Shown here: positions 9,081 to 21,115 of the stretch, piece by piece | Position numbering within the stretch: the first letter of the stretch is position 1 | How the letters are laid out: each line of letters begins with the position of its first letter | Origin: Lingula anatina | Taxonomy: Eukaryota > Brachiopoda > Lingulata > Lingulida > Lingulidae | NCBI RefSeq assembly: GCF_001039355.2 | Contig: NW_019774591.1 | Span: 207,327 to 254,835 of the forward strand | Direction: 5' to 3' | Length of the DNA stretch: 47,509 bases | Made by a program: the position numbers and the translations under genes | The notes under the pieces: generated by a model | Databases searched by the model: none | Seen by the model: only the letters and a program-made list of their open reading frames with translations | Told to the model about the DNA's origin: nothing

Positions 9081-12000
9081 CTTTTTGCTGGTGAACTGAA
9101 ATACAGGGAAAACTGAATTAATGCAGTCACTAAAACGTCCAATAAATGCCAAATATTGAAACTCATTAAGAATCACAATTAAAGGCAAAGGCAGCTATTT
9201 ATTGGCACCCTAAACTCCACTGAGACGGAATTCATATTTTATTCAGGATCGACATCCATCACGAAGGCGGATGGGGTCATAGAGGACTTTCAGTCTTCAA
9301 ATAAAAAAGGAAAGAAAGAAAGAGAGAAAAAGATTTAGAAGAAAGAAAGAGTTGACGTTAGCGTTAAGGGAAAAATAACCAACGACACAATAAAAACCAT
9401 GGAGTGCTTTGTGCCAAAAATTCGCCCGATATGCCATATTCCAGTATCTGTTATTCACGGCCCGATATTCAGATTCAGATACAATGCATTACAACTTTTG
9501 GAACACTTGTAAACAAATAAAATAACTACTAGTGTACTGGATGGGATTTTCTCATTGCATGAACACAGTTTATTACATGCCGCACGAACGCAAAAACCGT
9601 GCTCTACAAAATGGAAGAAAGATTCTTTTTAATAGCGGTAAAATTAATCCGACATTGGTAGCACTGGACTCTACCTGTGCATCACACGTTATAGGACGAT
9701 TGTACTGCAGTGTTTACGAACCGTGTCTTAGAGCGCGTCAGTGAAACATTAACTTGATCCATTGGGATAAAAAATAACCACTGCATACCTTAGTGTAACC
9801 TGATACTGGTGCGCCTACATGTCTCCAGTGAAAGTCCATACATCACATTAAAAGACATCTATTTGTAACCAGTCGTACATGAAGGACACTGTCAAGGCTA
9901 TCGTCTCCAGTGAAAGGGCATACGTCACATTAAAAGACAGCTAGCTGTAACCGGTCGTAGAACTCTGTCAAGGCTAGTTGGTCTCTAATGCCCTTTATGA
10001 AGGACCAGAAGGGGTAATCAAATAAAATCCCGCTCAAGCTTAAACTCTGCTATATAGCCGAATTTAAATAAATGAATAAATAATGTCACAGGTCACCGAT
10101 TAACCATGTGGACCTGTGTAAGGTCTAAACACACTAATAAAAATGTTCCAATTAACCTACCTGTACATTCTGGGCATTAAAAACAGTTTAAACTTTAAAA
10201 TAACAAAACCAAATAGCCTATTCTAATAATACTTTTTTTGCATATTGAGTACCGTGGAATTAAGCGGCAAGGCGGGGGATTTAAAAGCACACTAACCCAC
10301 TTCTTGCAGAACATACCCGAGGACGAGTAATACTTTTGGTAATATTTTAATTAATTAGATAAAATCTATTAATTGGTGTTGCGCAAATAATCAGATTAAC
10401 TGGCCGAACCACTCCGCCGGTCACCGATCTTGGTTCTGCCTTAACTCGCGTGGAACCGGAAAGTTAGTGCGAGAATTGGGCTCGAGGAGATGGCGGAATA
10501 AATTGAAAAATCATTGCTTAAGCGTGGGTTTTTAATATTCTCTGTCGGCCTTTCAACTTTTATACACAGTAGTAAGTGAGAAAATACTTACAGACATTAA
10601 CCAAAGATAAGAGAGGGAAAAATTCATTTTCGACTTCTGTACATTGCTTTATGTTCTTTTTTTTTTTTAATAAAAAAGTGAGAAATAAAAGAGCAAACAC
10701 AATGAAAGTTTAAGGAAATATTTCTTCACATAAAAGATATTTTTGTCCATTATATCATTTCAGTCAAATATGCAACTTGTTTTTATAACGCACATTTTTC
10801 TTAAACTGCCCTTAATGCTGTTTGTGGCTATGATCACGTTTGATCGACACATGGTATTCAAACGACGCTACTTCTAGAGCTTTGTGTTAAGTTACGTTTA
10901 GTTCAACATTTAATGTATATTTAATTCATAATCACATTACCACATTTCCTTTTTAGTATACCTACCTAAACTAACAGTGCAAAGCAAATTACAGTAAAAT
11001 GTACGTATTTCACATAATGTGATTTGATTATACTGTCCATTTGAAAAAAAAAAACATTACATGCTTAAAAGATAAAAATAATAATAATTACTATCAATAA
11101 AAGAAAATAAAAATTGCCTGCCAACCCTGTTTGAAGAAAGTCGCTGGTCGTTATACAGGGCACGGCTAATATCCAAGCTTGAATGGCCATTAATGACCTA
11201 CGTCAGTGCGAATGGGCTTTGAAATATTCATTTAATATGAAAATAGCAATTCATCAGCTGTACCCGTATATGCATAATGAGTCGAGTCTTTTTAGACGGC
11301 TGGTTTAATACATAAATGTCCATGGACTTTTTCTCATTTACCAACGTGAACACTTGTACTTGCTGCCACCGCAAACAGAATCCATTATTCATTCTCTAAT
11401 TAAATACACACGTATCAAAAATACAATTGCAGCACATACCAGTATGCCTACCATTAGTATCTTGGATATAAGGGTCTATTATAAGTGTGTTTGACACGTG
11501 GGACTGTTACAGGGCTAGTATGTTAAAGTTATACATGTATAAAGATAAAGTAAAAAACTAGACCCAAAAGTCATCCGGATCTATTGGAAATGTGTGTCAA
11601 GTGCACGCCATTTTGTTTGGAGGTATCCCTCTCTTACCCCCTTGTTTAAATACTGTAAAAATGGAAACGCGAAACAACCAAGTATTTTCCTATCCGTACA
11701 CATTACGGGGGAATCGTCCTCGTCAACTTGCATTTTATACTTGCCAGGTAAGTAGGCCTACTTATCAACTGCATTTTCTGCTACCACCCTTTGACAAAAC
11801 GCTGGAGCCGCCAGCTCTTTGGGTTGGATCAACTGCTAAGGGGGAGATCTGCTTTTCCTGTATCGTACCATTAACTGTCTCCTATAGCCCCATTTCTCTA
11901 GGTTTCAGATCGGAAGCTAGACGGCTTCATTGTTTGCAAATTTCCAAAAACCAAAAGTTGTTGCGAGTTCGAAAGGCAGTGAAGAAGGTAGTCAACATTA

Positions 12001-12082
12001 AAGCTCAAGGTCGAGAAAACATCAACTATATAAATATTTTCAAGGAGAGGCACCCTGACCTATTTCCTGGCATTTTTACAAT
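9081..12082. other. Non-coding interval with a tandem duplication
   Basis: No supported gene. A relatively CpG-rich patch lies at about 10390-10500, possibly a promoter, though nothing downstream is recognisable. A frame of 193 codons without a convincing start on the plus strand (11592-12173) overlaps the PLC gene end and contains a consensus donor (CCAG then GTAAGT at 11749). No homology or second exon supports it. Confidence 0.45.
9821..9978. repeat. Tandem duplication, unit about 80 bp
   Basis: The segment starting GTCTCCAGTGAAAG at 9821 is repeated from 9903. Both copies share CACATTAAAAGACA, GTAACC-GTCGTA and CTGTCAAGGCTA. The second copy has a short internal deletion and several substitutions, so the event is not recent. 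Confidence 0.85.
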
Positions 12083-13524
12083 TCATCTCTTATTAAAACT
12101 AATGGCAACATCTACAGCATTACTTGATCGGAAGTCATCAACAGTGATGATATTGCACTTGTATGAGCCATAATTCTCTAAACACCAATATTGCAACATA
12201 GCGTTTATACCAGTTACTGAAGCACTGGTGGAATTCCTGATATCAACGAAAGTGATTGCTCTATCCTCTACGACTGAGGGGGTTACATGCCCATCGTTAT
12301 AACAGCATGTTCCTATGCGGTTTGCAAGATGTGCCATTTCTAACAAAGTACTCGCACAGCCTTCAAACCCTAGCGCCATGCGTAGCAGTAATGGCAAAGT
12401 ACTACCAAAAGTCACAAACACTGCAACAATACCAAAAGTTCTCGCCCAAACATAATCTTTGCGGGGCAGTCTTTTCTTAGTCAGACGATTAATGCTCAAG
12501 AAGCAGAACATGATCAAAATAATTATCTGTACAGCTTGGAAGCCTAACACTGCACCGATTAGGTTTTTTGTTTGATGGGTCACGACTACAGCGCTGTTAG
12601 TTAAATCATTCTTGTAACGTATCCTGTCCATTGCTAAAATTCTTGCTCTACTTTTGAAAACATCACGCGGATTTGTTTTAAACTCAAAAGTACTTTTGAT
12701 ATACTGCTGCTCTGTGTTGTACAGATATAGGTGAGGGAACCCGAGGGAACTAAGTTCTACCCCGTCAAAATAAATTGCAACGTTTCTCTTGGTTTTCCAT
12801 ATATTCCCCACTGTGTTGGTCCCCTTGAAATAACGAACTGGTAACAGGTAAGGTCCAAGGTACCGAAACAGATGTTTGCCAAGTCTCTGTAATGCAGCAG
12901 ACGACATGGAACTTTTGCTGCTCCCCAAATAGAGCCAGGCTCATTTAAATGAGAAACTGTTAATATTATGAGCTCTTTGGGATTCTCTCGTGCAAAACGG
13001 GCAATTAAGGCCAACCCTTCCGAAATTTCCTTCCCCGTGATCCCGTGCCACCAGTAGAAATCACCACCTGCTTTTAATGCACAAATCCTAAGATCCAAAA
13101 CGCGATATCCCGCCTGAAGCTGGGAGAAGAAATCGCCGTCATGGTTACGGACCCAGCCTATCAAAAAGCTAGGAGCGACAACTTGGGCGATCTTAGACGC
13201 CAGCAAATGTTCCACTAAGTAACTGGCATTGTGGATAGAGTACGAACCTGAGTTGTGTGTTCCAGGTAACATCAAGTCGCTTAATTTTTTCTTTGCAATC
13301 AAGGGTCCTAATCGGGTCATCCAGTTCACTTTGATGTCATCTTTATAACTGGAGTGCAAGCAAGGGGATCCTTCACGCCATCTATCTTTCTGAACACACT
13401 CCCTGTTCCCGCCACACAAAGACACGGCTCTTGTATATAGAGTTATTCTCATAACGTAAAGACATACGCAAAACAGAGATAGAACGAGAAAATGACCACA
13501 AAACCAATGTCTTATCATTATCAT
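12083..13524 (-). CDS. PI-PLC X-domain protein with membrane segments; one apparent frameshift
   Basis: Two overlapping frames form one gene of about 480 residues. From the ATG at 13524 (MIMIRHWFCGHFLVLSLF) there is an N-terminal signal anchor, then an X-domain start: MLPGTHNSGSYS (first catalytic His, about residue 90), YRVLDLRI, and FYWWHGITG (second His, about residue 160). ELIILTVSHLNEPGSIWG is the next core strand. The frame is then lost at 12923-12926, a run of four G on the minus strand. The +1-shifted frame continues at once with AALQRLGKHLFRYLGPYL and ends at 12083 with CNIITVDDFRSSNAVDVAI, the usual last strand of PLCXD barrels. No intron consensus fits, so this is a one-base deletion, real or a homopolymer error. 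Before the last strand are two strongly hydrophobic stretches (AVQIIILIMFCFLSI and FGIVAVFVTFGSTLPLLL) unusual for the family. Calcium-binding residues of true PLCs are not evident, as in the PLCXD group. Substrate unknown. Confidence 0.8.
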
Positions 13525-13554
13525 TCTCAACTGCAATTGCTGACCTAAGTTCAA

Positions 13555-13758
13555 GATTCGTTAAAATTAACGTTATTTAGTCTGCTTATCTCATGTAATT
13601 AGGCGATCATGAGCGTTCTCTATCCAATATATTCAAACCAGTCAACAGGAAAATTTTTGTTTGCTTTCAAACAGGAAAACCTTGGACCCCTCGATTTGAA
13701 TTATGCCCTCATTTGATTATTACTTTTATGATTGTACAAAGACGCAGAGAAGAAACAA
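13555..13758. other. Short spacer between the PLC-X and LicD genes
   Basis: About 200-235 bp separates two genes in the same orientation. It should hold the LicD 3' end and the PLC-X 5' leader. A possible acceptor (AATTGCAG) ends just before the PLC-X ATG. No other feature is visible. Confidence 0.5.
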
Positions 13759-14433
13759 TCAATGTGTTTTCTGACGTCTGCCAAAGGCGCACTTCCACTT
13801 GTACGGCAGAGTCATATATTTCTGGGTGGGGTACCGGAAAGTCAAAAACTCATTCACCTTGGCTGGACCTTGAACATTCCTCCCAAGGAAACGCACAGCT
13901 TTCGTCGGAAGGGTCAAGTCGACCGAGAGGAGGGTGAAAGGTTTCAGGATAAAAGTGTATGGGGGATAGTATCGGTACAGATACGTCTCAGATGTATCCT
14001 TTTTCCATCGGCCTAAATCAACATGTGCACCTTGACAAGTAATGGAACGATCCTGATCAAATGAGCATCCACGACGGGTAAGGCGCTTCGTTAGCTCCGC
14101 GATGAAGTTTCTCTCGGCTTCGTCCGTCCAAGATGGCGGAACAAGGCGACTGACGTCTCCGTCGGCGTCGTGGTTCAGAATACCCGCGTGTCGATGTGCC
14201 CCCAGGAGAGTACCAAAGTCAAGCCAATAGGTCTGGTTGAAGCGCTCGTATTCTTCTATTACGTATGTGATTGCTCTTTCTAAGGCCTTGATTTTAACAT
14301 CGGTTAGGTAACAGTCCTCGTTGAAGTGCGGAACCATTTGCTGAAATATCAACACGTTTGTGAAGAAGACTACAAGAATGGTGATCCATCGAAGAGTGAA
14401 TAATCTGTACCGTAAATAAGGCCTGCAAATCAT
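13759..14433 (-). CDS. LicD/fukutin-family protein, small type II membrane protein
   Basis: Single-exon frame of 224 residues from an ATG at 14433. Residues about 12-33 (LFTLRWITILVVFFTNVLIF) are a signal anchor, giving a Golgi-type type II topology. The LicD nucleotidyltransferase-fold signature follows: YWLDFGTLLGAHRHAGILNH then DADGDV, matching D-x-G-T-L-L-G-A-x-R-H-x-G-x-I and the acidic metal-binding cluster (commonly WDDDID in bacterial LicD). The C-terminal VRFLGRNVQGPAKVNEFLTF then RYPTQKYMTLPYKW resembles the F-G-x-x-v-x-v-P ... L-x-x-x-Y-G-x-x-W segment of the family. Family members transfer phosphocholine or, as FKTN and FKRP, ribitol phosphate from CDP donors onto glycans. At 224 residues it is much shorter than FKRP and lacks its stem domain. 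Activity and substrate are unknown. Confidence 0.8.
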   Translation of the reverse strand: MICRPYLRYRLFTLRWITILVVFFTNVLIFQQMVPHFNEDCYLTDVKIKALERAITYVIEEYERFNQTYWLDFGTLLGAHRHAGILNHDADGDVSRLVPPSWTDEAERNFIAELTKRLTRRGCSFDQDRSITCQGAHVDLGRWKKDTSETYLYRYYPPYTFILKPFTLLSVDLTLPTKAVRFLGRNVQGPAKVNEFLTFRYPTQKYMTLPYKWKCAFGRRQKTH

Positions 14434-16341
14434 ACTATGATACTTGGCTCGAAGATAAAAAGAGTTCGGTCACACTGGTATTACAATCATGTAGAATTGT
14501 ACATCACTTTGAGGCACTCCGTTGTCGAGAAAACGTCTGTCGTATCCAAAACAATCTTAATTTTGACACGTTGGTACGATTACCTTAGTCCTTAATTTTT
14601 CAAGCTGGAACTGACTGTACGCCTGCTCTAATCTTTGTGTCGTCAAATCTTGAATCTCCAGACTTAAATCATTGCATCATTTTGTCTTGGTGCGTCTTCC
14701 AACCAACTTTAGTATTTTACCCTTTAACATTGATCCGTGTGTACGCCAATTAGTGTACTTAATCGTTGAATCTTGATTTGTCTGGCAGCGGAGTCTTATT
14801 CTCGGATCGGTAAGCTCTGTGGCACATTAAGGTCAAGCGAACTCCACTCCAAAGGATTGCTGAAGAATTCAAAAATGTGTCTATCAGTCTGGCTGTCATT
14901 TTGAGAAACCGTTCGGCAACTTAAGTTATCTTTATAACACTACATGTTATCATCAATCACAAAGTAATTGTTCTCACTCGAAAATGAAATGAAGCATTTG
15001 GCAGGCATTACAAAGCTTTGTTTTATAGAGAACTAGAAAGGATATAACGGATTATGGCACACGTATCGGTTATGTGTTTTGAATATCCCTTTACAGTGGA
15101 CGGGTACATAGCTGTACCTATATCAAAAAGAAAAAAGAAAAAAAAACAACACTTAGCAAAACTCACAATTAGGTCCGACGACCAAGAAATTCAAAGGAGC
15201 GGGTATCAAAAACCTGAGTCTAAACTTGTACCTAATACCGTACCTTCCCCCAAAAAAATTCTATTCAATATTTGGCCCATAACTAGGAGATGAATTCCAT
15301 ATCTTGTTGTTAAGAAGTTAACCTGTATGAAAAACAGTCTACAACAGCTAATAGAGTGCACCACGCTTTATGGTTCTGGTAAATTAGCTATTTAATCAAC
15401 CAACAATGAAATTTCACAAATTTAGAGATAAACACATCTGTCTTTTCAAAATTAAATCATATATTTAAAAAAATTTGCATAAAGTGGGATGTGGAGAGTG
15501 AGTTGAGTTTATCAGCTGCTTTAGGACGCCTAGGGAAAAACTGAATCTATACTCTCCCCCCCCCCTAAGGTAAGACAGAAAGAAGATTTAGGGGTTGGGT
15601 TATCCGCTAGCAACATTATTATCAAATGTGGTAGGCCCCCCAAAATTACGTAAAATGTATCTTTATAATTTTTGTGTGATTTTTGTGATAATAATTTTTC
15701 TGTGTGTTTTGCGCATTGAAACTGCAGCAGCACCCCAAAGTGCCATCACTTATGCTACATGTTATTGTAGTGTAATTATACATGGTCCAACACCTTGGTA
15801 AGTGTCATAAATTAAATCCAACTCTTAAAAACCCATGTTTTAGCAGGGCGTGAGAGGGGAGATCCATATCAAACAGAATGCCTGCACCCTAAACCAAGTT
15901 AATAGCTGACACTACCCCCCCCCCCCAACCCACCCTCCCACAGACAACACCCTGCTCTCAGGTGATTACAATTCCCAATCACGCGACAGCATCCCCTAAG
16001 CTCCAGGGCCCGGTTGCACCAACGGGGCCTCGGATACGACCGTCGTAAACCGCAACGCCTGGCGTCCGTGCGCCAGGTTTTCTCTCCCTGTTTACGCCCG
16101 TTGCACCAAGACAAAAAAATGATCGTTTTAACTAAGCCCGAGTAACGCTCCGTTGCATCACTGCCCAACAATACGTGAATGGTATAATTGAGCAAATGAG
16201 GAGTACTCAGCTACAGTCATAATGGAATGATGACATCAATAAACACAAATTGAGCATTTCAGTGACGGAGAAATTCATAAGCTACATTATTCCTTTTTGA
16301 TTTAGAAATAAAAACGTTAAGATATGTTAACTTTGCTTTTG

Positions 16342-16344
<3 letters not shown>

Positions 16345-16414
<70 letters not shown>
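16345..16414. repeat. TA dinucleotide microsatellite, about 70 bp
   Basis: About 35 uninterrupted TA units. Confidence 0.98.
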
Positions 16415-16415
<1 letters not shown>

Positions 16416-17059
16416 CAATAAAATCGTAAATATATTCCGAATCAAAATATTATTATAGCATGCTAAAAAATTAAATCTTTGATTGATTAGACCTGTTGTA
16501 AATGAGAAAAACGCGTTGGAGGCAGTACGTATTCCTATTAATGGATTTGAACACCTTCACATTTGTTATTGAAACTTTTGAGTCTGAAAATAATAGAGAG
16601 CAAATTAAGGCTTCGTGAAGAACGACCCTGTCAATTTTCATGTCGATCAATAGTCCCCAAACATGTAGAGAAACATGTTTACAACGTATATAATGAAAAA
16701 AATTTAACCTACTTGTTGTGAAAGACGTCTGTCAATCACCGTTTACCACAAACTTTTGAAATAAAGATGAGCAACAGGTGAGACGCGTTAAATAGGCTAT
16801 GTGTACGGACATGGCCACATCCCACTACAGTGGTCTCGGTGATCGAGTGACAAAGCGACTTCATTTCCATACGTTGAATAGGCGAGGAAGTGAATAAATG
16901 AGGTAATCACCGGCGTAAGTGGTGCAATGGAGTCTCACACAGAACAATTTTGTCCAACATGGACACTCCGCCTTAAAGGCAGCTAGTCTGTATTTTATAC
17001 AGTCTTTGTTCCGAACCTTTGTCAAGCTCGGCTGACCGCCAACCAGCTAGGTCGCTTTG

Positions 17060-17265
17060 GTTTAGGGGCCGTTCATATTGAGTCAGTGCGAACTATCTAG
17101 TATTCCAACGTACTCGTATAATCACCAGCTTTTATGTTTTTTTTTTTTTCAATGCCAGGAGGAGGCGTGTTAATCTGTTAAACTGATTGCATTCAGCGAG
17201 AGTCTCCCCGAGGTTGGATCGATCTACGTAGATCGATTGTTACATTGGGAATGAGCCCTAATTCG
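17060..17265. mobile_element. Degraded relative of the family A MITEs
   Basis: The right half (TTGCATTCAGCGAGAGTCTC, GTTGGATCGATCTA, ending ATTGGGAATGAG) lines up with the right half of the element at 37091-37274. The left end near 17062 (GGGGCCGTTCATATTGAG) is only a loose match. Confidence 0.45.
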
Positions 17266-20200
17266 CTGAGCTATATTGTATGTATAGGGGTTCGCCTTTT
17301 CATTGGATTGAGTGGTGACCCACACATTTTGCGCACAGGGTAATTGTTTCTGCTTTATATTATACTGGGTATATACATACACATGTAGTGTACGCGTTGA
17401 CGGTATCTGGACATGCTGGACAATTCATGTCACCCGTACAAACCTCAGACAGGCGATGCCCATATGGTTATCGTCTCTGCTAGGTCGAATGGAACTGATT
17501 CTAAAAGCACATTGTCATATGGCTGCTAGACTCAATCCGTTCTCGCACTAATAACCGCAATCCAAACCCAGGTTTTCTGTCAAACCAAACTCGTTTTGTT
17601 GTAAACAGATAATTAATGCACTGTCATCTGAGTTTTATTTGCTAGAACACCGTGATCGTCCGCGAGAGGTGTTCAATGCACCTAATACGAGAGGGTGGCC
17701 GTGACATACATGTAGATATTGAGATAAAATATTTACATTTTATCGAAAAAAAAATCCCTTAAACAGAATAAAGCGATTATCGCCACGGTCACATAACATC
17801 TCTAGGTATGTACATGTATATAGTCTTGTACCATTGCATTGTCTCTATTATTAATGTATAATTTGCCTGTTAGAACATCTGTAGTCATTCTATTACAACA
17901 TCTTGATCTATTAAAATATCCATAAATAAAAAGGAGAATTAATATATGAAATTGGACCACTTGGCAAACCTTTCCTGGCAGGTTCCAAGGTACTTAACCA
18001 TTTAAGGAATTTGCCAATCCCAAAATTACAACATCCATTTAATTTTATTCTCGTTGTTCTGCAGCCAGACGTCTTGGACAAAGTGAAGACTAAATACTTG
18101 AATGTGGGACCGCATCATCCCCCAACCGGGAACGCCAGATATTAAATAAGAAAGAAATTCATTGTAGTATTTTCTCACAAGACGAACAGTTTAATTCGAA
18201 ATATGGCAAGTTGAATTCTAAACAATCTGCCGTCGTGTGTTCAAAATAAGTATGTGAGAGGACAAATCGAGATTAACATCACGTTGTTTCACTTTTATTT
18301 TTAGAGTGGTAACATATTATTTCATTACATTTCTTGTTTCGAATTAACCATGATATCGGTAGTAGAAGGGCTATTTTACGGGGTTAATAAGTTTTGTACA
18401 CGATGTCAGGGAAAAATTGCACGTTTTGTCAAATTTATGCTTTCCCTCACAATTACTTCTGTCAATTTACCAAACAGGATGTCATTGTAAAATATTAAAA
18501 CACGAGAGATGAACTCAGTTATGGGATAGAGATGAAGTCATTTATGTTGTAATTATCAATAATATAAATTTGAGTCGGAAATGACAAAGCTTAGAGACTG
18601 CAGTTAGGATAGACCCTCCAATACAATCAATTTCAGAACTACCGCACACAGGCATCAAATCTTCCAGCCATACTTTCGCCAGCGGTTCTCTTTCAGAGCA
18701 ACGTCATTAACGTATACAATTCAAAGCGGGTTTTCTTTTCTGAAAAAAGTGAATCTTTCTTCATGCTTAGCTGACCTAATTTTAGAAAAGACATACAACC
18801 TTGATGACAATTTGCTTCCGGCCACAATGTTTACCATAATTCTTTACCCCACCCCCAAACTCTGAACCCCTTCGCCTAGGCCTACGAGGATGGAATGTAC
18901 TGAGTCATATATCAAACACTTCCAAAAACTACATATATATACAGCATAGAGAATAGGAGTGAAACACGTCACATTCGAGATATAGGGGATGCCGCTAATA
19001 CTAATGTAAAATAAAATTGAAAAAAGTGAAAATAATATGATAAACATATTTGCAGTCATATGATGGGCTACGTCAGGGTGACCAACACTTTAGACTGAGA
19101 CACTGATCGACTTTTATCACTGGCAAAGCCAGTTAAATTTTTCGATAATTAAAATAGAAACGACGGTCGGGAACCACGCCATGCTGGACTAACCATTTTG
19201 CCACATGGTTGGTGACTGGTATGCAAAGTAGAAATTATGACAGATTTTGAGCAAAACTGGCCAAATTAACATGCGCTAGTCTTTAATCATACTTGATAAC
19301 TAAGGCGAAAAGACAAAACATACACCAGCTTTCAGGGTGTAAAATAACATGTGATTGCCAACTTGCCGGAGATAAAGCATACATGATGATTGGTGTAAAA
19401 TGTTGAACAAAAATGTGGTACAGAAATAGCACTTCGACTCCTTAGAATATCAGTGACTTACCCTGTGTTTTTTATGTCATTTTTTAATGTTTTTTTTAAA
19501 TTAAATTTGAACAATGCACGCTTACCATGGTACAGATGGACACCCATAGCTATACGTATCACATATAGGCCTCTGTGCTGCAAGTACGGTGGTCGAGATA
19601 GATTAAATCGCCGTATATAACCTGTTGACACTTTTCCTGCGCACCCCCCCACCCCACCCGCTGACAGTGCCAGTACTGACATAATAAATGGATTTATTTA
19701 ATTAGTCAGCTTAGCTATCACAGTTAAATAGTGTAAACGAGGACTTACAACTTAAATAAGTTGAAGATTTTCTTTTACGACATATTTGATTTACCCGTTG
19801 ACAGTTTTTTCTGTTCACTCCTTGACTTGGTACATGTACATGTAGCAACTGAATTTTAAACTGAATTGCCTGTTCATTACCTCAGTCTTGACGAAGACTT
19901 GTTAGCTCCTCCTGTAAAACTACTTTCATATTTAAAATCCTTAGGTTGTTTTGTGAAATATGTGCCCCTGGCTATACGCGTCTTTATCTCGTCTGTCAAA
20001 AAAGTTGCCGGACTGGTTACTGATTGTAGATAACTTCAGCTTCTCGAATGACATCTAATTATTTCCCAAATGTATAATAAATACTTTTATGGGGTTGAGT
20101 GAGTCCATCACATACCTTTCGAATTGCAGTCCAATCGGACGTAAACGTCCACCATTCTTTATCGAGTCGACGCAATTGGATCGGACTTGGCTGACAGCAG

Positions 20201-20634
20201 TTGAAGTCGGTCAGCAATTGGTGTCTTTATCGGCTTGCACACGTTATGGTAAGATGGTCAAGTACAAAAAAAAAGGATAACATTTCAGCACACGTTGTTA
20301 CGCTGAAAGCTTTTCTAGCCACAGGTAAATTAACCTAGTTCCACTGGGGCATAGTTGACTCTCGATCCAGGCTGGAGTTTTATTCATATGACCGTGAACT
20401 ATGCACCAAAACATTTAGCTTTTTTGTTATTTTTCCAGTTGCTGGGGAAACTAGGCTGGAGGGAATCTGTGCGTGGAGAAAAGGCTCGGTCTGACAATAC
20501 AGTATAGTCGCCACTATGATATCGGGCCTATATGCAAGTAAGTTGCCACAGAGCTTTAAATTGTCCTTGTTTCATTCCACAAAAAGTGAACCTTTTAGCC
20601 AAGTCAATCACGCACACCTTTTGTTTAAGGATGC

Positions 20635-21115
20635 GTTCACAATGAATCTATCGTACTAGGTTCTGCGCACTCACTCCACAAGGATTCTTGCTTAATGCAA
20701 TCATATTGACTGATTAACAGGGGAGACCGGGGCTAGTTGGACCCCGGGGTAAGTTGGCCCCCCATCAATTTATGACAAAGTAACTATGTGGTAAAAGAAT
20801 ATGATCATATCATTTTGTAAAGTGACCGTATCCAATAGTGCTAAGAAAGCGTCAGCAGTGAGTCCAAATGAAATAATTAAGCATCCTAAAGTAATTTTAT
20901 TAAAGAGACTTGATGGGGGGCCAACTTACCCCGGGGTTCAACTAGCCCCGGTCTCCCCTACCCCTCCTCTTGTTTCCATCTAGTATTAAGACAAGCCTTT
21001 CTGTGTTCTACACAAAGCCAGGAGGAGGCATGCTTACCTGTTAATCTGATTACATTAAGCAAAAGTCCCCTTGGAGTTAATGGGCAGTAGCTAGTATGAT
21101 AGCCTCATTATGAAC
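20635..21115. mobile_element. Family A-like MITE carrying a nested insertion
   Basis: The ends GTTCACAATGA (20635) and TCATTATGAAC (21105) are inverted repeats with one mismatch. Inside, TGCTTAATGCAATCATATTG and TTAATCTGATTACATTAAGC-type segments match those of the elements at 17148 and 37150. The element is interrupted by family C MITE 20720-20958. Confidence 0.55.
20720..20958. mobile_element. MITE with 45-bp terminal inverted repeats (family C)
   Basis: Left terminus 20720-20764 begins GGGGAGACCGGGGCTAGTTG. Right terminus 20914-20958 is its reverse complement with one mismatch in 45. The inner 150 bp is non-coding. The GC-rich ends contrast with the AT-rich surroundings. The high identity of the ends suggests a fairly recent insertion. 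Confidence 0.9.

Noticed and set aside
11592-12173. 193-codon plus-strand frame
   Set aside because: It begins at GTG, overlaps the PLC-X 3' end in antisense, resembles nothing I know, and its internal donor has no partner exon. Possible but unsupported.
16008-16125. GGCCCGGTTGCACCAA-type element
   Set aside because: Only one clear terminus and an inner partial copy were found, with no matching opposite end, so boundaries cannot be given.
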